51,902 nucleotides of DNA from contig CAWULT010000022.1 of assembly GCA_963923455.1 (NCBI GenBank), forward strand, positions 1 to 51,902, in the 5' to 3' direction. Below the pieces are notes generated by a model that worked only from the letters and a program-made list of their open reading frames with translations, had not been told where the DNA came from and made no database searches. Both the position numbers and the translations under genes were made by a program. The DNA comes from CAWULT01 sp963923455. Lineage in GTDB: Bacteria; Acidobacteriota; Vicinamibacteria; Vicinamibacterales; UBA2999. Shown here piece after piece: positions 24,727 through 32,601 of this stretch; position 1 is the first letter of the stretch; every line of letters starts with the position of its first letter.

Positions 24727-25935
24727 GTGCCCGAGGCGCCCGCCGCGGGCCGCCGGCGAGTGCTCGTCGCGGGGGTCTCGGCGCGCGCCGTGGTCGAGAG
24801 CGCCGTGCGCGCCGGCTTCGAGGCGACCGGCCTCGACGCCTTCGGCGACGCGGTACCCGGGGCGACGGCCGCGGCCATGCTCTCGCTGCCGCGCGACTTC
24901 GGACGCCCCTTCACGCCGCATGCCGCCGCGCGCGTGGCGCGGCAACTCGCGGCCGACGCCGTGGTCTACCTCTCCAGCTTCGAGAACCATCCCAGGTCCG
25001 TGGCGCTGCTGGCGCGAGGCCGGCCGCTCTGGGGCAATCCGCCCGACGTGCTGCGGCGCGTCCGCGACCCGCGCGCGGTCGCGCGCGTCTGGCGCGAGCA
25101 CGGCGTCGCGGCGCCTGCGGTGTGTCTCGACGCCCCGGGCGACGCGTGCGGCGACGACGGCTGGCTGCTCAAGCCCGTGTCGTCCGGCGGCGGACGGCGG
25201 GTGCGACCCTGGCGGCCGGCGCGCCGGTCGGGCACGCGCCCCGTGCCTCGCGGCTGCTACCTGCAGGCGCGCCTGCCTGGCACCCCGGCGTCGGTGGTCT
25301 TCGTGGCCGCCGGCGGCCGAGCCGTGGTGCTCGGCGTGTCGCGGCAGATCGTCGGGGACGCGAGGTTCGGCGCGTCCGGCTTCCGCTATTGCGGCAACAT
25401 CCTCGCCCGGCCGGACGACCCCCAGTTCGCCGACGGTCCGCGGCTGGTCGCCCGCGCGGTTGGCCTGGCCTCGACCGCGGCCGAGGCGTTCGGGCTGGTG
25501 GGCATCAACGGCGTCGACCTGGTGGCCGTCAACGGGGTGCCGCATCCCATCGAGGTCAATCCACGCTGGCCGGCGTCGGTGGAACTGGCGGAGCGCGTGG
25601 CCGGGGCACCGCTGTTCGGCCTCCACGCAGCCGCGTGCGCCGACGGCGTGCTGCCCGCGATCGTGTCCCTGCCGAGCCTGCCGCAAGCCCCCGCCGCCGT
25701 GGGCAAGGCCATCGTGTTCGCACGGCACGACGCCACGCTCGGCGATACCCGTGGCTGGGCCGAAGACCCCGACCTGCGTGACGTGCCACGCTCCGGAGAG
25801 GTGGTGCGGGCCGGCGGCGCCGTCTGCACCGTGTTCGCGTCGGGCGAGGACGCCGCGGCGTGCGAGGCCGCGCTCGCGGCACGCGCCGCGGGGATCTACG
25901 GGCAGCTCGCGAGATGGGAACGGGAGGCCGCATGA
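24727..25935 (+). CDS. ATP-grasp ligase of the H4MPT/methylofuran island
   Basis: 402 residues from GTG 24727, 4 bases after mtdB; an ATG at 24682 would lie deep inside mtdB. An N-terminal Rossmann-like pre-ATP-grasp domain (RVLVAGVSARAVVESAVRAG) is followed by the ATP-grasp core: WLLKPVSSGGGRRVRPW (nucleotide loop), a YLQARLPGTPASVVFVA strand pair, and PIEVNPRWPASVELAE with the metal-binding Glu and Asn. ATP-grasp proteins of this type accompany mch, mtdB and fae in methylotroph H4MPT islands. One archaeal relative, MfnD, ligates glutamate to tyramine in methanofuran synthesis. A role in making the glutamylated methylofuran cofactor is my inference. Confidence 0.82.
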   Translation: MPEAPAAGRRRVLVAGVSARAVVESAVRAGFEATGLDAFGDAVPGATAAAMLSLPRDFGRPFTPHAAARVARQLAADAVVYLSSFENHPRSVALLARGRPLWGNPPDVLRRVRDPRAVARVWREHGVAAPAVCLDAPGDACGDDGWLLKPVSSGGGRRVRPWRPARRSGTRPVPRGCYLQARLPGTPASVVFVAAGGRAVVLGVSRQIVGDARFGASGFRYCGNILARPDDPQFADGPRLVARAVGLASTAAEAFGLVGINGVDLVAVNGVPHPIEVNPRWPASVELAERVAGAPLFGLHAAACADGVLPAIVSLPSLPQAPAAVGKAIVFARHDATLGDTRGWAEDPDLRDVPRSGEVVRAGGAVCTVFASGEDAAACEAALAARAAGIYGQLARWEREAA

Positions 25936-26735
25936 TGACGGAGCTACAGGCGCGCGACGCGTCCGATCTGTTGTGGGACTACTGGCAGCAGGGCTGGCGC
26001 CTGGTCGAACTGCCGGAGACGGTGCGCCCCACCACGCGGGCAGAGGGCTACGCCGTGCAGGCGCAGCTCGAGCGGCGCACCGGGCACCCACTGTTCGGCT
26101 GGAAGATCGCGGCGACCAGCGTGGCGGGGCAGCGCCACATCAACGTGGACGGGCCGCTGGCCGGGCGCCTCCTGCGCGAGCGGTGCTACGAGAGCGGATC
26201 GACCGTGCCGTTCGGCCAGAATCACATGCGCGTCGCCGAAGGAGAGTTCGCGTTCCGGATGGCCGTCGACCTGCCGCCACGGGACGAGCCGTACGCGGTG
26301 GACGAGGTGCTGGCCGCCGTCGGCACGCTGCACCCGGCCATCGAGGTGCCCGATTCCCGCTACGAGGACTTCACGATCGTCGGCGCGCCGCAGCTGATCG
26401 CCGACGACGCCTGCGCCCACTACTTCGTCCTGGGGCCCGCGTCCCCGCACGACTGGCGTACCGTCGACCTCGCCGCGCACGCGGTGAGCGGCACGGTCGC
26501 CGGCAAGCTCGATCACGATGGCGTCGGCGCCAACGTGCTCGGTGATCCGCGCATCGCGCTGGCGTGGCTGGTCAACGAGCTGTCGCGCCTGTCGATCACG
26601 CTGCGCGCCGGCCAGGTGGTCACGACCGGGACGTGCCTGGTGCCGCTGCCCATCGAACCGGGCGACCGCGTGCGGGTGGACTTCGGCCGGCTGGGCGCCG
26701 TCGAGGTGCGGATGGCGAACGACATCGCCCTGTGA
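25932..26735 (+). CDS. Fumarylacetoacetase-fold protein, 2-keto-4-pentenoate hydratase-like
   Basis: 267 residues from ATG 25932 (a second ATG follows at once); ATGA overlap with the ATP-grasp gene. It is similar to 2-oxopent-4-enoate hydratases/decarboxylases (MhpD type): FGWKIAATSVAGQRHINVDGPLAG, an acidic metal-site region around VAEGEFAFRMAVDLP and HPAIEVPDSRYEDF, and the closing TGTCLVPLPIEPGDRVRVDFGRLG. Normally such enzymes hydrate dienols from aromatic meta-cleavage, but no aromatic-degradation gene is nearby, and it sits in translational overlap within a C1-cofactor operon. Either it hitchhikes or it has an uncharacterised role there, for example in furan-moiety or cofactor chemistry (speculative). 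Confidence 0.85.
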   Translation: MMTELQARDASDLLWDYWQQGWRLVELPETVRPTTRAEGYAVQAQLERRTGHPLFGWKIAATSVAGQRHINVDGPLAGRLLRERCYESGSTVPFGQNHMRVAEGEFAFRMAVDLPPRDEPYAVDEVLAAVGTLHPAIEVPDSRYEDFTIVGAPQLIADDACAHYFVLGPASPHDWRTVDLAAHAVSGTVAGKLDHDGVGANVLGDPRIALAWLVNELSRLSITLRAGQVVTTGTCLVPLPIEPGDRVRVDFGRLGAVEVRMANDIAL

Positions 26736-26750
26736 GACGGGCGCGCGGTT

Positions 26751-26756
26751 GATAAT
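26751..26756 (+). promoter_or_regulatory. Candidate internal -10 element before fhcB
   Basis: GATAAT (within TTGATAAT) overlaps the ATG at 26755 and ends 7 nt before an in-frame GTG at 26764. If active, transcription would begin at or near that GTG. Confidence 0.35.
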
Positions 26757-28083
26757 GGCGGACGTGCCGCGAGCGGTTCACGACGACGAACGGGTGCACG
26801 AGGCCGTCACCTGTCTCGGGTGCGGGTGCGCCTGCGACGACCTGACGGTGGTGACCCGCGGCGGACGCCTCGTCGAGGCCCGCGGCGCGTGCGCGCTCGG
26901 CGAGGCGTGGTTCGCGGACGGCACGTCGACCGGCGTCGCGCGGGTGCGTGGCGCGGATGCGCCGGTCGCCGCCGCGCTCGACGAGGCGGCACGGCTGCTG
27001 GCCGGCGCCTCTCGGGCGCTCGTCTATCTGGCGCCGGGTCTGTCGTGCGAGGCCCAGCGGGCAGCGGTGGCCCTGGCCGACCACCTCCGCGCGGGGCTCG
27101 ACACCATCACGTCCGACACGGCGCGCGGCGCCATTCTAGCCGCGCAGGAGCGCGGGCGGGCCGGCGCCACGCTCGGCGAGGTGCGGCGCCGCGCCGACGT
27201 CATCGTCTACTGGGGGCTGGATCCCGACGTGCGGTACCCGCGGTTCGCCGAGCGCTACGGCCACCGGGCCCCTGCCGATGCGCTGCCGGCCGGACAGGTG
27301 CGGACGGTGATTGCCGTCGACGTGGACGAGGCGCGCGGCCCGGCGGCGGCCACGCACCGCGTCGCCGTGCCGGCGGCGGCCGAGGTGGCCGTCCTGACCG
27401 CGACCGCGGCGCTGCTCGGCGGCGCCAGCCCGCCGCCGGCCTCCGGCGCGGCCGGCGAGGCGTGGCCCCGGGCGGCCGCGCTCGCCGGCCTGATCCGGGC
27501 CGGCCGTTACGTCGCGGTCGTCGCAGACGCGGAGCCTGCCGCGGGGCGAGACGCGGGCCGGGCCGCCGCGCTCGTCGCGCTGTCGCAGGCGCTCAATGGC
27601 CCGACGCGCGGCGCGCTCGTCACGCTGCGGGCGGGCGGCAACCGATCCGGCGCCGACAGCGTGCTGACGTCCCAGACCGGCTATCCGATGGCCGTCGACT
27701 TCGCGCACGGCGCGCCGCGGTATCGCCCGCACGATGGCACTGCGCGCGCCTGCCTCGAGCGGGGCGAGGCCGATGCCGTGCTCGTCGCTGGAGACCTGGG
27801 ACAGCTCCCGCCGGACGTGGCGACGGCGCTGGCGCGCGCGGCCGTCATCGCGATCGGGCCCCACGCGTCCGCGGCCGCTGGCGGCCCCCGGGCGGTGGCG
27901 ATCGACAGTGGGATGGCCGGCGTACACGAGGCCGGCACGGCGCTGCGCGCCGACGACATCCCGCTGCCCCTTCGTGCCCTCGTCGACGGTCCGCGCGGCG
28001 CGGCCGACCTGCTGCGGGAGCTCGGCGACCGCCTGGCGGAGCTTGGCGAGATCGCCGGGCCGCCCGGAGTGACGGCGCGATGA
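26755..28083 (+). CDS. fhcB: Formyltransferase/hydrolase complex subunit B
   Basis: 442 residues from ATG 26755; GTG at 26764 is an alternative (see the promoter-like hexamer over the ATG). Homologue of the molybdenum/tungsten formylmethanofuran dehydrogenase subunit B: N-terminal TCLGCGCACDDL, then molybdopterin-fold segments such as DTITSDTARGAILAAQERG, DVIVYWGLDPDVRYPRF and TLRAGGNRSGADSVLTSQTGYPMAVDFA. In bacterial Fhc this subunit has lost the redox function; the complex instead hydrolyses formyl-methylofuran. Followed by fhcA with an ATGA overlap. The high Ala content and many gaps relative to archaeal FwdB are usual for the bacterial form. Confidence 0.93.
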   Translation: MADVPRAVHDDERVHEAVTCLGCGCACDDLTVVTRGGRLVEARGACALGEAWFADGTSTGVARVRGADAPVAAALDEAARLLAGASRALVYLAPGLSCEAQRAAVALADHLRAGLDTITSDTARGAILAAQERGRAGATLGEVRRRADVIVYWGLDPDVRYPRFAERYGHRAPADALPAGQVRTVIAVDVDEARGPAAATHRVAVPAAAEVAVLTATAALLGGASPPPASGAAGEAWPRAAALAGLIRAGRYVAVVADAEPAAGRDAGRAAALVALSQALNGPTRGALVTLRAGGNRSGADSVLTSQTGYPMAVDFAHGAPRYRPHDGTARACLERGEADAVLVAGDLGQLPPDVATALARAAVIAIGPHASAAAGGPRAVAIDSGMAGVHEAGTALRADDIPLPLRALVDGPRGAADLLRELGDRLAELGEIAGPPGVTAR

Positions 28084-29726
28084 GCCAGCTTCGCATCGAG
28101 GGCGGTACCGTCCACGACCCGGCCAACGGCATCGACGGGCAGGTGCGGGACATCTGCATCGACGGCGGCCGCATCGTCCCGGACCTGCCCGCCGGCGTGC
28201 CGCGGCTCGACGCGCGCGGCATGGTGGTGATGCCCGGCGGCGTCGACATGCACAGCCACGTGGCCGGCAGCAGCGTGAACCTCGCCCGCCGCCTGCTGCC
28301 AGAGGAGCGCGAGCCGGTGGCGGCCCCGGCGCTCGTCGACGGCCGGCAGGCGCGGTCGGGCAGCGGCGGCACCGTCCCCAGCACCTTCACGACTGGGTAC
28401 CGCTATGCGGGGCTCGGCTATACCACCGTGTTCGACGCCGCGGTGGCGCCGCTGACCGCGAAGCTCTCGCACGCCGAGCTCGACGACACGCCCATCGTCG
28501 ACGCCGGGCTGTTCGTCCTGACGGGCAACGACGACTACCTGCTGCGCCTCATCGACGACGGTGAGCGCACGCAGGCGCGCGACTACGTCGCGTGGCTGCT
28601 CGGCGCCACCGGCGGCTACGCGCCGAAGATCGTCAACCCCGGCGGCATCGAGCGGTGGAAGCAGGGTGCGCGCGACCGCACCGGGCTCGACACGCCCGTC
28701 GGCTCGTTCTCACGCGTGACGCCGCGCGTGATCCTCGAGACCGTCGTCGACGCCGGCAACGCGCTGGGCCTGCCGCACGCCGCGCACATTCACTGTAACG
28801 AGCTCGGCGTGGCCGGCAACGTCGCCACGACGATCGAGAGCTTCAAGGCCGTGGCGGGACGCCGCGCGCACTTCACGCACCTGCAGTTCCACGCCTATGC
28901 CGCCGCCGCGGACGGCAGCCGCCGGTCGGGCGCGCGCGCGATCGCCGAGTACGTCAACGCGCACCCCGAGGTCAGCGGCGACGTCGGCCAGGTGATGTTC
29001 GGCCCGGCGACCACGCTGACGGCCGACGGCCCCGTCGAGTACCTGCTCTACAGGAGCAGCGGCCGCAAGTGGGTCAACGTCGACATCGAGCTCGAGACCG
29101 GCTGCGGCATCGTGCCGCTGTCGTTCAGGGAGCGGTCGGCCGTGTCGGCCCTGCAGTGGGTGATTGGCCTCGAGCTCTTCCTGCTGTCGTCCGACCCGTG
29201 GCGGATGGTGCTCTCGACCGACCATCCGAACGGAGGGTCGTTCCTCGCGTATCCGGAGCTCATCCGGCTGCTGATGGACCGCACCTACCGCGACGATCGC
29301 CTGAAGGCCGTGAACCAGGCGCTGCTCGAGGGCAGCGCGCTGGCCGACGGGCTCGACCGGCAGTACACGCTGAACGAGATCGCGATCGTCACCAGGGCCG
29401 GCCCCGCGCGTCTCCTCGGGCTGCGTGACAAGGGGCACCTCGGCATTGGCGCCGACGCGGACGTCACCGTGTACCAGCGCGACGCCGACCTGTCGCGCAT
29501 GTTCGCCACGCCCCGCTTCGTCGTCAAGGGCGGCGTGCTGGTGGTCGAGGAGGGGCAGTTGCGGCGCGCGCCTGTGGGGCACCGCCTGCACGTGCGGCCG
29601 GCGTGCGATCCGGCCGTCGAGCGGGGCATCAGGCGGCATTTCGAGCGGCACTCGACCGTGTCGTTCGCGAACTATCCGGTGGGGGCGCTGGCCGACGCGC
29701 CGCGCCCGCTCGACGGGGGGCGCTAG
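28080..29726 (+). CDS. fhcA: Formyltransferase/hydrolase complex subunit A (formylmethylofuran hydrolase)
   Basis: 548 residues; ATG overlaps the fhcB stop. Amidohydrolase fold that releases formate from formyl-methylofuran. The metal site begins with D-M-H58-S-H60 and continues with AAHIHCNELGVAGN, HFTHLQFHAYAA and LSTDHPNGGSF (the terminal metal-binding Asp). Length and the C-terminal RFVVKGGVLVVEEGQLR strand agree with FhcA/FwdA. In studied bacteria methylofuran is bound by this complex and swings between FhcA and FhcD active sites. It is directly abutted by fhcD (stop 29726, GTG 29727). Confidence 0.95.
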   Translation: MSQLRIEGGTVHDPANGIDGQVRDICIDGGRIVPDLPAGVPRLDARGMVVMPGGVDMHSHVAGSSVNLARRLLPEEREPVAAPALVDGRQARSGSGGTVPSTFTTGYRYAGLGYTTVFDAAVAPLTAKLSHAELDDTPIVDAGLFVLTGNDDYLLRLIDDGERTQARDYVAWLLGATGGYAPKIVNPGGIERWKQGARDRTGLDTPVGSFSRVTPRVILETVVDAGNALGLPHAAHIHCNELGVAGNVATTIESFKAVAGRRAHFTHLQFHAYAAAADGSRRSGARAIAEYVNAHPEVSGDVGQVMFGPATTLTADGPVEYLLYRSSGRKWVNVDIELETGCGIVPLSFRERSAVSALQWVIGLELFLLSSDPWRMVLSTDHPNGGSFLAYPELIRLLMDRTYRDDRLKAVNQALLEGSALADGLDRQYTLNEIAIVTRAGPARLLGLRDKGHLGIGADADVTVYQRDADLSRMFATPRFVVKGGVLVVEEGQLRRAPVGHRLHVRPACDPAVERGIRRHFERHSTVSFANYPVGALADAPRPLDGGR

Positions 29727-30629
29727 GTGCAGATCCGGGGCGTCACGATCGTCGACACCTTCGCCGAGGCGTTTCCGATGCGCGCCGCCCGGCTCGTGAT
29801 CACCGCGCGCTCGCCGCGGTGGGCGCGCCACGCGGCGCTGAAGTTCACCGGGTTCGCGACGTCGGTCATCGCCTGCAAGTGCGAGTCGGCGATCGAACGC
29901 GAACTCGGCGAGCACGAGACGCCGGACGGCCGCCCCGGGGTGTCCGTGCTGCTGTTCACGATGGACACCGACAGCCTTCGGAAGCGCCTGACCGAGCGGA
30001 TCGGCCAGACCGTGCTGACCTGCCCGACGACCAGCTGCTTCGATGGCCTGCCTGATGCGCCCGATCGCCTGCCGGCCGGCCGCGCGCTTCGGACGTTCGG
30101 CGACCGCTTCCAGATCAGCAAGGTCGTGGGCGGCCAGCGCTACTGGCGGGTCCCCGTGATGGAGGGGGAGTTCCTGCTGCAGGAGAGCTTCGGGATGCAG
30201 AAGAAGGGCGTCGGCGGCGGCAACTTCCTGATCCTCGCCGACGACGTCGGGAGCGCGCTCGGCGCGGCCGAGGCCGCCGTCGAGGCGATCGACGGCATGC
30301 CCGACGTGATCCTGCCGTTCCCCGGAGGCGTCGTCCGCAGCGGCAGCAAGGTCGGCGCGCGCGGCTACAAGGGCATGATCGCCTCGACCAACGACGCCTA
30401 CGCGCCGACGCTCCGCCCGCTGACGAAGACCGACCTGCCCGACGGGGTCAACGCGGTGCTCGAGATCGTCCTCGATGGCCTGAGCCCGGAGGCGATCGCG
30501 GGTGCGATGCGGGCCGGCATCGATGCCGCGTGCCGCCCCGGCGTGCGCGCGATCTCGGCCGGCAACTACGGCGGCAAGCTCGGCCCGCACCACTTTCACC
30601 TGCGCCGCATCATGGAGCCGGCGTCGTGA
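29727..30629 (+). CDS. fhcD: Formylmethanofuran:tetrahydromethanopterin formyltransferase (FhcD)
   Basis: 300 residues from GTG 29727, no gap to fhcA. Moves the formyl group from formyl-H4MPT to methylofuran. The N-terminus VTIVDTFAEAFPMRAARLVITA, IACKCESAIERE, TCPTTSCFDGLP, ILADDVGSALGAAEAAV and PFPGGVVRSGSKVGARGYKGM, then the C-terminal GGKLGPHHFHL, are the conserved blocks of Ftr/FhcD. Length is typical. Part of the fhcB-A-D-C run, all within 11 bases of one another. Confidence 0.97.
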   Translation: MQIRGVTIVDTFAEAFPMRAARLVITARSPRWARHAALKFTGFATSVIACKCESAIERELGEHETPDGRPGVSVLLFTMDTDSLRKRLTERIGQTVLTCPTTSCFDGLPDAPDRLPAGRALRTFGDRFQISKVVGGQRYWRVPVMEGEFLLQESFGMQKKGVGGGNFLILADDVGSALGAAEAAVEAIDGMPDVILPFPGGVVRSGSKVGARGYKGMIASTNDAYAPTLRPLTKTDLPDGVNAVLEIVLDGLSPEAIAGAMRAGIDAACRPGVRAISAGNYGGKLGPHHFHLRRIMEPAS

Positions 30630-30639
30630 GGCGCCCGCG

Positions 30640-31458
30640 ATGAGTGCCATCGCGCTGTCGCTGCGGGCCCCGCTCGAGGCCCGGCTCGAGGTCGAGGGCC
30701 TGGCGCCGGACCGGCTGGCTGCGCTGTCGGCGTCCGCGATCGAGCGGCTGCCCGTCTGGTTCGGCGGACGCCAGGCGCACCTGGGCGACGTCTTCCACGT
30801 GCGCGGCGGCGGCGAGGCGCGGGTGCGCGTCGAGGGCCTGCTGTCGCGCGTCGACGGCATCGGCGCCGGGATGGCGGGCGGCGAACTGCTCGTGATCGGC
30901 GACGCGGGCGCGCGCGTCGGCGCGGGCATGTCCGGCGGCCGGCTGGACGTCGAGGGATCGGTTAGTGACGACGCCGGCCTCGCCATGAGCGGCGGCGTGC
31001 TCCGCGTCGCGGGGGACGCCGGCGACCGCCTGGGCGCCGCCACGCCCGGTGCGTCGAAGGGAATGTCCGGCGGCGAAATCGTCGTCGCGGGCGCCGCCGG
31101 CGCGGATGCGGCGGCGCGGGCGCGGCGCGGGCTGGTGGTCGTGTGTGGCCCCGTCGGCGATCAGGCCGGGCGCGCGATGATCGCGGGCTCGCTCATCGCG
31201 TTCGGACACGTCAACGGCACACCCGGACGCGGCAGCAAGCGGGGCTCGATCGTCGCGCTCGGGGGCGTCGACGTCCCCGACACCTATCGGTATGCGTGCA
31301 CGTACGAACCGCCGCACGTGCGGCTGACGTTGACCTACCTGCGGCGCCGGTACGGCCTGCACATCGAGGAACGGGCGATCGCCGGCGCCTATCGACGCTA
31401 CTGCGGCGACGCCGGGGAGCCGGGCAAGGGCGAGATCCTCGCGTGGACGGGCGCGTGA
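30640..31458 (+). CDS. fhcC: Formyltransferase/hydrolase complex subunit C
   Basis: 272 residues from ATG 30640, 10 bases after fhcD. Homologue of FwdC/GltB C-terminal domains: a right-handed beta-helix built of GxxxGxxMxxG turns, seen as GIGAGMAGGELLVIGDAGARVGAGMSGG, DDAGLAMSGG and GASKGMSGGEIVV (overlapping repeats over residues 70-145). A structural subunit of the Fhc complex. The tail (TYEPPHVRLTLTYLRRRYG) is typical of bacterial FhcC. Last gene of the island; its stop is 3 bases from the stop of the opposing aldose epimerase gene, so there is no room for a separate terminator. Confidence 0.93.
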   Translation: MSAIALSLRAPLEARLEVEGLAPDRLAALSASAIERLPVWFGGRQAHLGDVFHVRGGGEARVRVEGLLSRVDGIGAGMAGGELLVIGDAGARVGAGMSGGRLDVEGSVSDDAGLAMSGGVLRVAGDAGDRLGAATPGASKGMSGGEIVVAGAAGADAAARARRGLVVVCGPVGDQAGRAMIAGSLIAFGHVNGTPGRGSKRGSIVALGGVDVPDTYRYACTYEPPHVRLTLTYLRRRYGLHIEERAIAGAYRRYCGDAGEPGKGEILAWTGA

Positions 31459-31461
31459 TCG

Positions 31462-32514
31462 TCAGAAGCCGTCCGGCCTGATCCAGAAGCTCTCCCGCCA
31501 CGTCTCGCCGGGCGGGATGCGCTGCAGTTCGCCGTAGGTGCCCCTGTGCGCCATGTTGACGGCGTTCGTGATGCCCGCCATCGGCTCGACGCAGATGAAG
31601 TTGCGGTCCTGGCCCGGCGCCGGACGCGGCGCCCACACGACGGCCGACCGGAAGTTCGGGCCCATCAGCACGTCGAGGCGCTGGGCCCGCCCGCGCACGG
31701 ACATCACGGCGCGTCCCTGTCCGTCCCGGACGAGGTCCGAGAACACGTCGTCGAGATCGTGGTCGCGCAGCCGCGCCGCGGATGGATCCGGGAACAGGCG
31801 CGTGATCGGCTCGGTCTGGCCGGTCGGCACCTTCGTCGCGTCGAGCAGCCAGTGCGTGCGGGCACCCACCGCGATCGTCCAGTCGTCGCGCGGGGAGTCG
31901 GTGAGCTGGAAGTACGGATGGAAGCCGACGGCCACCGGCATGGCCTCTGCGCTCAGGTTGGTGATGGCGGTGGCCACCTCGAGTACGCCGTCCTGCAGGC
32001 GGTACGTCATGTCGATCGTGTGCGCGAACGGCCACTGCTTCATCCACGCGGGCTGCCGGAACACCTCGAGCCGGCTCGTCACGCTCGCGCTCCCGGCGTC
32101 GGCGCGCAGGTCCACCACGCGCCAGGCCGCGGTCGTCAGGAACCCGTGAATCGGAATCGCGCCGCGGACGTTGCCGAGCGTCATGTCGAACGCGTACCGC
32201 GTGCCGTTGGCGTAGAACGCCTGCTCGTCGAGCCGGTTCGCCCAGGGCCCGAGGAAGGGGATGCCCGTCGCGCCCGGGCTGGCCTTGAACGCCTCGACGG
32301 TCGGCGTCGGCCACCGCAGCACGTTGTGTCCCTTCACCGACATCTCGAAGGCGATGTTGCCGACCGCGGGCATCAGCGAGACGCGGGTGTCGGCCTGGCG
32401 GTCGGTGAGGCGCACCGTGTCGCCGTCGCGCACCGCCGCGTACCGCTGGGCGAGGGCGGGCGAGGCGAGGAGCGCGCAGGACAGCGTGATGGAGGCGAGG
32501 CGAATCTTCGGCAT
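31462..32514 (-). CDS. Secreted aldose 1-epimerase (mutarotase)
   Basis: 350 residues. Signal peptide ends at about residue 23 (SPALAQ), so it is periplasmic. Galactose-mutarotase fold: FLGPWANRLDEQAF (substrate Arg), IPIHGFL with the first catalytic His, VGFHPYFQL with the second, and CVEPMAGITNAVN with the catalytic Glu. Interconverts alpha and beta anomers of a sugar; specificity unknown. Divergent from an SMP-30 lactonase gene across 87 bases, which together with nearby PQQ enzymes suggests periplasmic sugar oxidation. TACAAT lies 14 nt before its ATG. Confidence 0.92.
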   Translation of the reverse strand: MPKIRLASITLSCALLASPALAQRYAAVRDGDTVRLTDRQADTRVSLMPAVGNIAFEMSVKGHNVLRWPTPTVEAFKASPGATGIPFLGPWANRLDEQAFYANGTRYAFDMTLGNVRGAIPIHGFLTTAAWRVVDLRADAGSASVTSRLEVFRQPAWMKQWPFAHTIDMTYRLQDGVLEVATAITNLSAEAMPVAVGFHPYFQLTDSPRDDWTIAVGARTHWLLDATKVPTGQTEPITRLFPDPSAARLRDHDLDDVFSDLVRDGQGRAVMSVRGRAQRLDVLMGPNFRSAVVWAPRPAPGQDRNFICVEPMAGITNAVNMAHRGTYGELQRIPPGETWRESFWIRPDGF

Positions 32515-32528
32515 CGGAGGGCCCGCCT

Positions 32529-32534
32529 ATTGTA
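32529..32534 (-). promoter_or_regulatory. Candidate -10 element of the aldose epimerase gene
   Basis: TACAAT on the minus strand, 14 nt before the ATG at 32514; no -35 recognised. Confidence 0.5.
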
Positions 32535-32601
32535 GATTCGGCGAGTCGGAAAGGAGAGGCGTCCGGACGCGAGGCCCGGACCCGACACGTCGAGGGACCA
32601 C

